From assembly GCA_017453245.1 (NCBI GenBank), contig JAFTKM010000007.1, positions 1 through 64,000 of the forward strand: a stretch of DNA of 64,000 nt, given 5' to 3'. A program made the position numbers and the translations under genes. The stretch's first letter is position 1. Every line of letters starts with the position of its first letter. Below the pieces are notes generated by a model. That model saw only the letters and a program-made list of their open reading frames with translations, made no database searches and was not told the origin of the DNA. Shown here piece by piece: positions 60,438 through 64,000 of this stretch. The stretch comes from Clostridia bacterium. GTDB taxonomy: Bacteria; Bacillota; Clostridia; Oscillospirales; CAG-272.

Positions 60438-61400
60438 TCACCCCGCCATAGCGCAGGCCGCGCGCTTTTTTCTGTAATGCTTGAAGCCGTCCTTACGGGT
60501 GGCAAGCTCTCCCGCGCGCTCAATGAGTCTTACTCCGCCCGCCATATCCTTCTCTCTTTGCTCGTCGGTATACTCAACAAGCTCTCTTACGATATCCGTG
60601 TAATAGGGCGTCATCTTCGCCACCTCCCAGAACACGTCCGAGTAGGGGACGTCGGAGTAATGCCACGGCTTGTTATAGAGATTATAATGTATGAGATGCT
60701 GCTCCTCGACGGGGAGAAGATTATCCGCCTTAGGCTGCTTGTTCCAGCCTCCCGAGAGGTAATGGATTCTGCCCTTGCAAAGATAGTTGAGATAGTCCTG
60801 ATCGGGCGCAACGGTGGCAAAGTTTCTCTCCTCAACGAGGCTGACAAATTTCTCGAGAATGAAGCTTCTTCTGTATTCATTAAGATTAATAAGGAGGACG
60901 CCGGAGTTAATGTATTTGCTGACCGGCACGCCTACCCAATTCTTCACGTAATCGCAAAATGCGCCAACACCGGGTATGGACTCATCTGCTACGGCGCCGA
61001 GGATATTGTCGCCGATATCGGTGAAGTAAAGCTTGGCAATATCATCGACAAGCACAATGTCGCAATCGATATACACCGCTCTGGTGAGGCGGGGATACAT
61101 CGAGGCGATGAACATTCTGTAAAAGATAGCCTCGGAGTAGTAATCGCGAAGCGTTGCCCTGAGCTTCTCGCGCAGGGGCTTGACGTTTTTCTCCATATTC
61201 ACGATGGAGATATTGACGTTATCGAGCTCAAGATGTCTGAGCTTTCTGATATTCTGCGGAGCAAGTCCGTCTGTGAGAATTGTTATATCGTATATATATT
61301 CATCACTCGAGTGGAGCGATATGGATTTGGCTGTTATCATAAGATACGGGATGTAGTTATCATCCGATGCCATAAAGATGTGTACGTGCTTTTTATTCAT
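60438..61400 (-). CDS. Glycosyltransferase family 8
   Basis: A 320-residue retaining glycosyltransferase. The nucleotide-sugar region HIFMASDDNYIPYL is at the N-terminus, the metal-binding DxD motif is YIDCDIVLVDD, and YINSGVLLINL and LIHYNLYNKPWHY are family features. Members transfer glucose or galactose to lipopolysaccharide, proteins or glycogenin-like acceptors; the acceptor here is unknown. No membrane helix is visible, so it acts in the cytoplasm. It is adjacent to the acyltransferase gene. Confidence 0.88.
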   Translation of the reverse strand: MNKKHVHIFMASDDNYIPYLMITAKSISLHSSDEYIYDITILTDGLAPQNIRKLRHLELDNVNISIVNMEKNVKPLREKLRATLRDYYSEAIFYRMFIASMYPRLTRAVYIDCDIVLVDDIAKLYFTDIGDNILGAVADESIPGVGAFCDYVKNWVGVPVSKYINSGVLLINLNEYRRSFILEKFVSLVEERNFATVAPDQDYLNYLCKGRIHYLSGGWNKQPKADNLLPVEEQHLIHYNLYNKPWHYSDVPYSDVFWEVAKMTPYYTDIVRELVEYTDEQREKDMAGGVRLIERAGELATRKDGFKHYRKKRAACAMAG

Positions 61401-61610
61401 TTTATTTCTCCTTTCTATGTACTAAAAAACACCTTGCAGTTTTTGTGATTTTCTTGTCTTATCTCACCTTCCTTTCGTTTTTTGCCATTTTACCCTATTT
61501 TATGGAAAAAGAAAAGGACTTTTGCAAAAAAACCTTCACTAAAGATTGTGGAGGGGCATTTTCTCGCCTGAGTTCGAAAAAATTCGACTCCACAAAACTG
61601 AGAATTTCTC
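61401..61610. other. Divergent intergenic region with an inverted repeat
   Basis: TTGTGGAG (61546-61553) is inverted at 61588-61595. Within it, GAGTTCGAA and TTCGACTC (61570-61578, 61583-61590) form an inner near-dyad. The repeat lies upstream of the XRE promoter and downstream of no gene, so it is more likely an operator than a terminator. The rest is A/T-rich. Confidence 0.4.
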
Positions 61611-61617
61611 ACCCCCG

Positions 61618-61646
61618 TTGACAAGAGCGGACAAAAATGTTATAAT
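61618..61646 (+). promoter_or_regulatory. Promoter of the second membrane XRE gene
   Basis: TTGACA at 61618-61623 and TATAAT at 61641-61646 are 17 bp apart, a consensus pair. The ribosome binding site is weak (AAAGCGAGGA). Confidence 0.82.
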
Positions 61647-61705
61647 TATAGTACAGAATTGTAGAAATGTAAATAATAATTTACCTAGCGAAAGCGAGGA
61701 TAAGT

Positions 61706-62293
61706 ATGGAAAACATCAAAGAAATCATAGCTAAGAACCTGACAGAGCTCAGGAAGGCAAACAAGCTGACGCAAGGCGCTCTTGCCGAAAAGCTCAATTA
61801 CTCCGACAAGGCGGTATCCCGCTGGGAGCACGCGGAGACGCTCCCAGATATAGAAACGCTCTGCCGCATCTGCGACATATACGGAGTGAGCTTTGAATAT
61901 CTTCTCAAGAAGGATCCCTCAGCTCCGCCCGTCAGAATGCCCACAAAAAGCAATCGCGCCCGTCACGTTATAATATGCCTTATCACCATATGCACGGTAT
62001 GGCTTGCGGCAACTCTGCTCTTCACGATGGTGCAGGCGCTCTATGACGTAAACCCGTGGCAGCTCTTTGTATGGGCGATCCCCGCGAGCATCACCACCGT
62101 AGCGATATACAACAGAATGTGGTGGAAGAATAAGGTGTGCCTGGCTCTGACCGCCTCCTTCAACACCTGGACGATAATACTCGCGATCTACCTCCAGCTC
62201 ATCAGCTACAATATGTGGATGCTCTTTATCATCGGCGTGCCGATCCAGGCTCTCATTCTCCTTGCCGTAACGATCCCCGAGAAGAGAACGTAA
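61706..62293 (+). CDS. XRE regulator with membrane domain
   Basis: A 195-residue protein. Residues 5-65 are an XRE helix-turn-helix (LTQGALAEKLNYSDKAVSRW), with the widespread DIETLCRICDIYGVSFEYLL ending. After a basic linker, three or four hydrophobic helices follow from about 85 to 190, separated by short loops (one NRMWWKNK). The layout resembles the membrane XRE regulator at 38586 but without its extracytoplasmic domain. It is followed 43 bp later by the M16C peptidase gene; a regulatory link is only positional. Confidence 0.82.
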   Translation: MENIKEIIAKNLTELRKANKLTQGALAEKLNYSDKAVSRWEHAETLPDIETLCRICDIYGVSFEYLLKKDPSAPPVRMPTKSNRARHVIICLITICTVWLAATLLFTMVQALYDVNPWQLFVWAIPASITTVAIYNRMWWKNKVCLALTASFNTWTIILAIYLQLISYNMWMLFIIGVPIQALILLAVTIPEKRT

Positions 62294-62336
62294 GCGCAGG
62301 AGCAGCTCATTCATTCAAAACTTAAAGGAATACAAA

Positions 62337-64000
62337 ATGACAGTTAACGAAATAATACACGGCTTCCGCGTTATATCCTCATCGCACATCGATGAGGTGA
62401 ACGGAACGCTCTACGATCTTATACATACCAAAAGCGGTGCGAGGCTTCTCTATCTCGACAGACCCGATGAGAACAAGACCTTCGCCATCGGCTTCAAAAC
62501 CGTACCCACCGATGACACGGGCGTCTTTCACATTATGGAGCACTCGGTGCTCTCGGGCTCAAGAAAATTTCCGGTAAAGGACCCCTTCACCGAGCTTATA
62601 AAGGGCTCGATAACCACCTTCCTCAACGCCTTCACCTCAAGTGACAAGACGGTATACCCCGTGTCGAGTAAAAACGACAAAGCCTTCCACGGACTCGTCG
62701 ACGTATATCTCGATGCGGTGCTCCATCCGCTCGCGCTCGAGAATCCTTGCATCTTCATGCAGGAGGGACACAGACTCGAGCTTAACGAGGACGGCACGCT
62801 CTCTGTAACGGGCGTTGTTTACAACGAAATGAAGGGCGTTTATTCCTCTGCCGATGAATACGCCGATTACCTTATCACAAGACGCGTATCACCCGGTAGC
62901 ACGTACAGCTACGACTCGGGCGGAAACCCCGATTTTATCCCCGACCTCAGCTATGAGGACTTTAAGGCGGCGCACGATAAATTCTACCATCCCTCAAACT
63001 CCTGTCTCTTCCTCGACGGCGAGGTGAAGCTTGACGAGATACTCTCGCTCATTGACTCTTACCTTTCGGAATACGACACGCGTGAGGTCAATATCGAGAT
63101 AGACGACGGAGGCGCGCCGATAACCGAGCCCCTCGTCACAGGATACCCCATCGAGGCGGAGGAGGACCCCACAGACAAGACCAGAGTCTATATCTGCCAC
63201 AACACCTTCCCTCACAGCGAGGGGAACAAGAGCTCCGCGCTTTCATTGGCTTGCGAGGCAATAGCCGACTCCAACAACGCTCCCCTGACCAAGAAAATAC
63301 TCGACACGGGCCTTTGCGAGAGCTTCTCCTTCTTCCCTACCCGCTCTTACAGTCTCAACGCCTTAAACGCCATTTTCATCGGTGTCAAGGACGGCAAGGC
63401 CGAGGAGCTCATCTCTGTCTACAAAAAGGCGGTAGCCGAGGTGCTCGCTGACGGCATACCGAAGGAAAATCTCACCGCCGCGCTTGGCAGACGCGAATTC
63501 CGCGTAAGAGAATCCGACTTCGGCACCTATCCCGCGGGAATGGTTTATATGAGCTCGTGTATTGAATACGCAATGCTCGGCGAGGACCCCGCGGAGGCGT
63601 TAAGATACGAGGATAACATCCGCTTTATGCGTGAAAAACTCGACACGGGGTACTACGAGGAGCTCCTTTGCGAGGTTCTCGGCACACCCGCGGCAACGCT
63701 TATTCTCCACCCCGATAACGAATTCGCAGAGAAAAAAGAAAAGAAGCTCGCATCAAGACTTGACGAGCTCGCAAGGGGTATGAGTGATGAGGAAAAAGCC
63801 GAGCTTAAAAGAATGAGCGAGGAGCTTGCAAGGTGGCAGGCTACCCCTAATACCGAGGAGGAGCTCGCAACGCTCCCCACTCTTACAAAAGACGACCTGA
63901 AGATCAACCCGCGAAAAATCCCCACCGAAACACAAGAGTATGAGGGCTGTGAGATTATACTCCACCCGATACATACCGGCGGTATATCCTATCCCGAGCT
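62337..64000 (+). CDS. Insulinase-family peptidase M16C (PreP-like), 3' end missing
   Basis: The gene starts at 62337 after AAAGGAATACAAA and stays open to the window edge, giving 554 residues of a protein usually near 950-1000. The inverted zinc motif HIMEH is at residues 65-69 in VFHIMEHSVLSGS, and the distal glutamate is E164 (VVYNEMKGVYS). The NAFTSSDKTVYPVSS segment is characteristic of the PreP/falcilysin-like M16C group, which degrades peptides inside a closed chamber. No signal peptide is seen, so it is cytoplasmic. A coiled, Lys/Glu-rich hinge lies near residues 463-500. Confidence 0.9.
   Translation, partial: MTVNEIIHGFRVISSSHIDEVNGTLYDLIHTKSGARLLYLDRPDENKTFAIGFKTVPTDDTGVFHIMEHSVLSGSRKFPVKDPFTELIKGSITTFLNAFTSSDKTVYPVSSKNDKAFHGLVDVYLDAVLHPLALENPCIFMQEGHRLELNEDGTLSVTGVVYNEMKGVYSSADEYADYLITRRVSPGSTYSYDSGGNPDFIPDLSYEDFKAAHDKFYHPSNSCLFLDGEVKLDEILSLIDSYLSEYDTREVNIEIDDGGAPITEPLVTGYPIEAEEDPTDKTRVYICHNTFPHSEGNKSSALSLACEAIADSNNAPLTKKILDTGLCESFSFFPTRSYSLNALNAIFIGVKDGKAEELISVYKKAVAEVLADGIPKENLTAALGRREFRVRESDFGTYPAGMVYMSSCIEYAMLGEDPAEALRYEDNIRFMREKLDTGYYEELLCEVLGTPAATLILHPDNEFAEKKEKKLASRLDELARGMSDEEKAELKRMSEELARWQATPNTEEELATLPTLTKDDLKINPRKIPTETQEYEGCEIILHPIHTGGISYPE

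Noticed and set aside
1..64000. tRNA, rRNA, tmRNA, RNase P or 6S RNA genes
   Set aside because: No cloverleaf, CCA-ended tRNA pattern or known core sequence was recognised on either strand, though a covariance search was not possible.

Overview
The window looks like chromosomal DNA of an anaerobic, gut-type Bacillota (class Clostridia), probably an uncultured lineage. The reasons are strong AGGAGG-type ribosome binding sites, TTGACA/TATAAT promoters with 17 bp spacers, a PyrK/class 1B PyrD pair, an oxygen-independent ribonucleotide reductase, rubrerythrin and a flavodiiron protein for oxygen defence, and a sodium-pump decarboxylase membrane subunit. No rRNA or tRNA genes and no CRISPR array were found.

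Layout. 1-160: the end of an IS3-like element. 0.16-3.45 kb: a radical SAM protein, and a MarR regulator with an acyl-CoA-synthetase-like enzyme behind an apparent autoregulated promoter. 3.5-12.8 kb: a pyrimidine operon pyrC-carB-pyrK-pyrD-pyrF-(SGNH hydrolase)-pyrE-pyrB; it lacks carA, and PyrB carries a PyrI-like zinc tail. 13-21 kb: a long minus-strand gene run (pepF, DUF1292, MFS, PHP, zinc-ribbon membrane protein, dusB, SDR, flavin reductase, HTH). 21-27 kb: a large ABC/FtsX protein and a TetM-like GTPase fused to a Rae1/YacP-type nuclease domain. 27-30 kb: GNAT, sensor kinase and response regulator. 30-38.5 kb: amino-sugar catabolism (nagA, nagB, a sugar isomerase, two Gfo/Idh/MocA oxidoreductases, an AraC regulator, a GH20 hexosaminidase). 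38.6-44.8 kb: an accessory stretch with a membrane-anchored XRE regulator, two paralogous His/Cys-rich lipoproteins, an AAA-DUF4143 ATPase and a 305 bp element with terminal inverted repeats. 44.8-48.4 kb: nrdD with NrdR boxes, and a DMT transporter. 48.5-53.8 kb: AraC regulator, GH4 glycosidase, a 76-residue protein, metA and metY. 54-58.3 kb: MgtC-like protein, HD hydrolase, flavodiiron protein, and OadB with a 53-residue OadG-like protein. 58.4-64 kb: rubrerythrin, PerR, acyltransferase, GT8, a second membrane XRE regulator and a truncated M16C peptidase.

The most unusual feature is a set of four intergenic hairpin arrays (12881-13063, 44642-44800, 50745-50990, 51356-51493). Each strings together five to seven short perfect hairpins with mostly 3-5 nt loops, separated by a linker word specific to that array (gttatga, tgaatt/tgattt, gtgaagtt, atgaatt). 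In each array the linker flips to its reverse complement part-way through, so the whole array could fold into one branched structure. Every array lies at or next to a stop codon. I know of no described family with this design.
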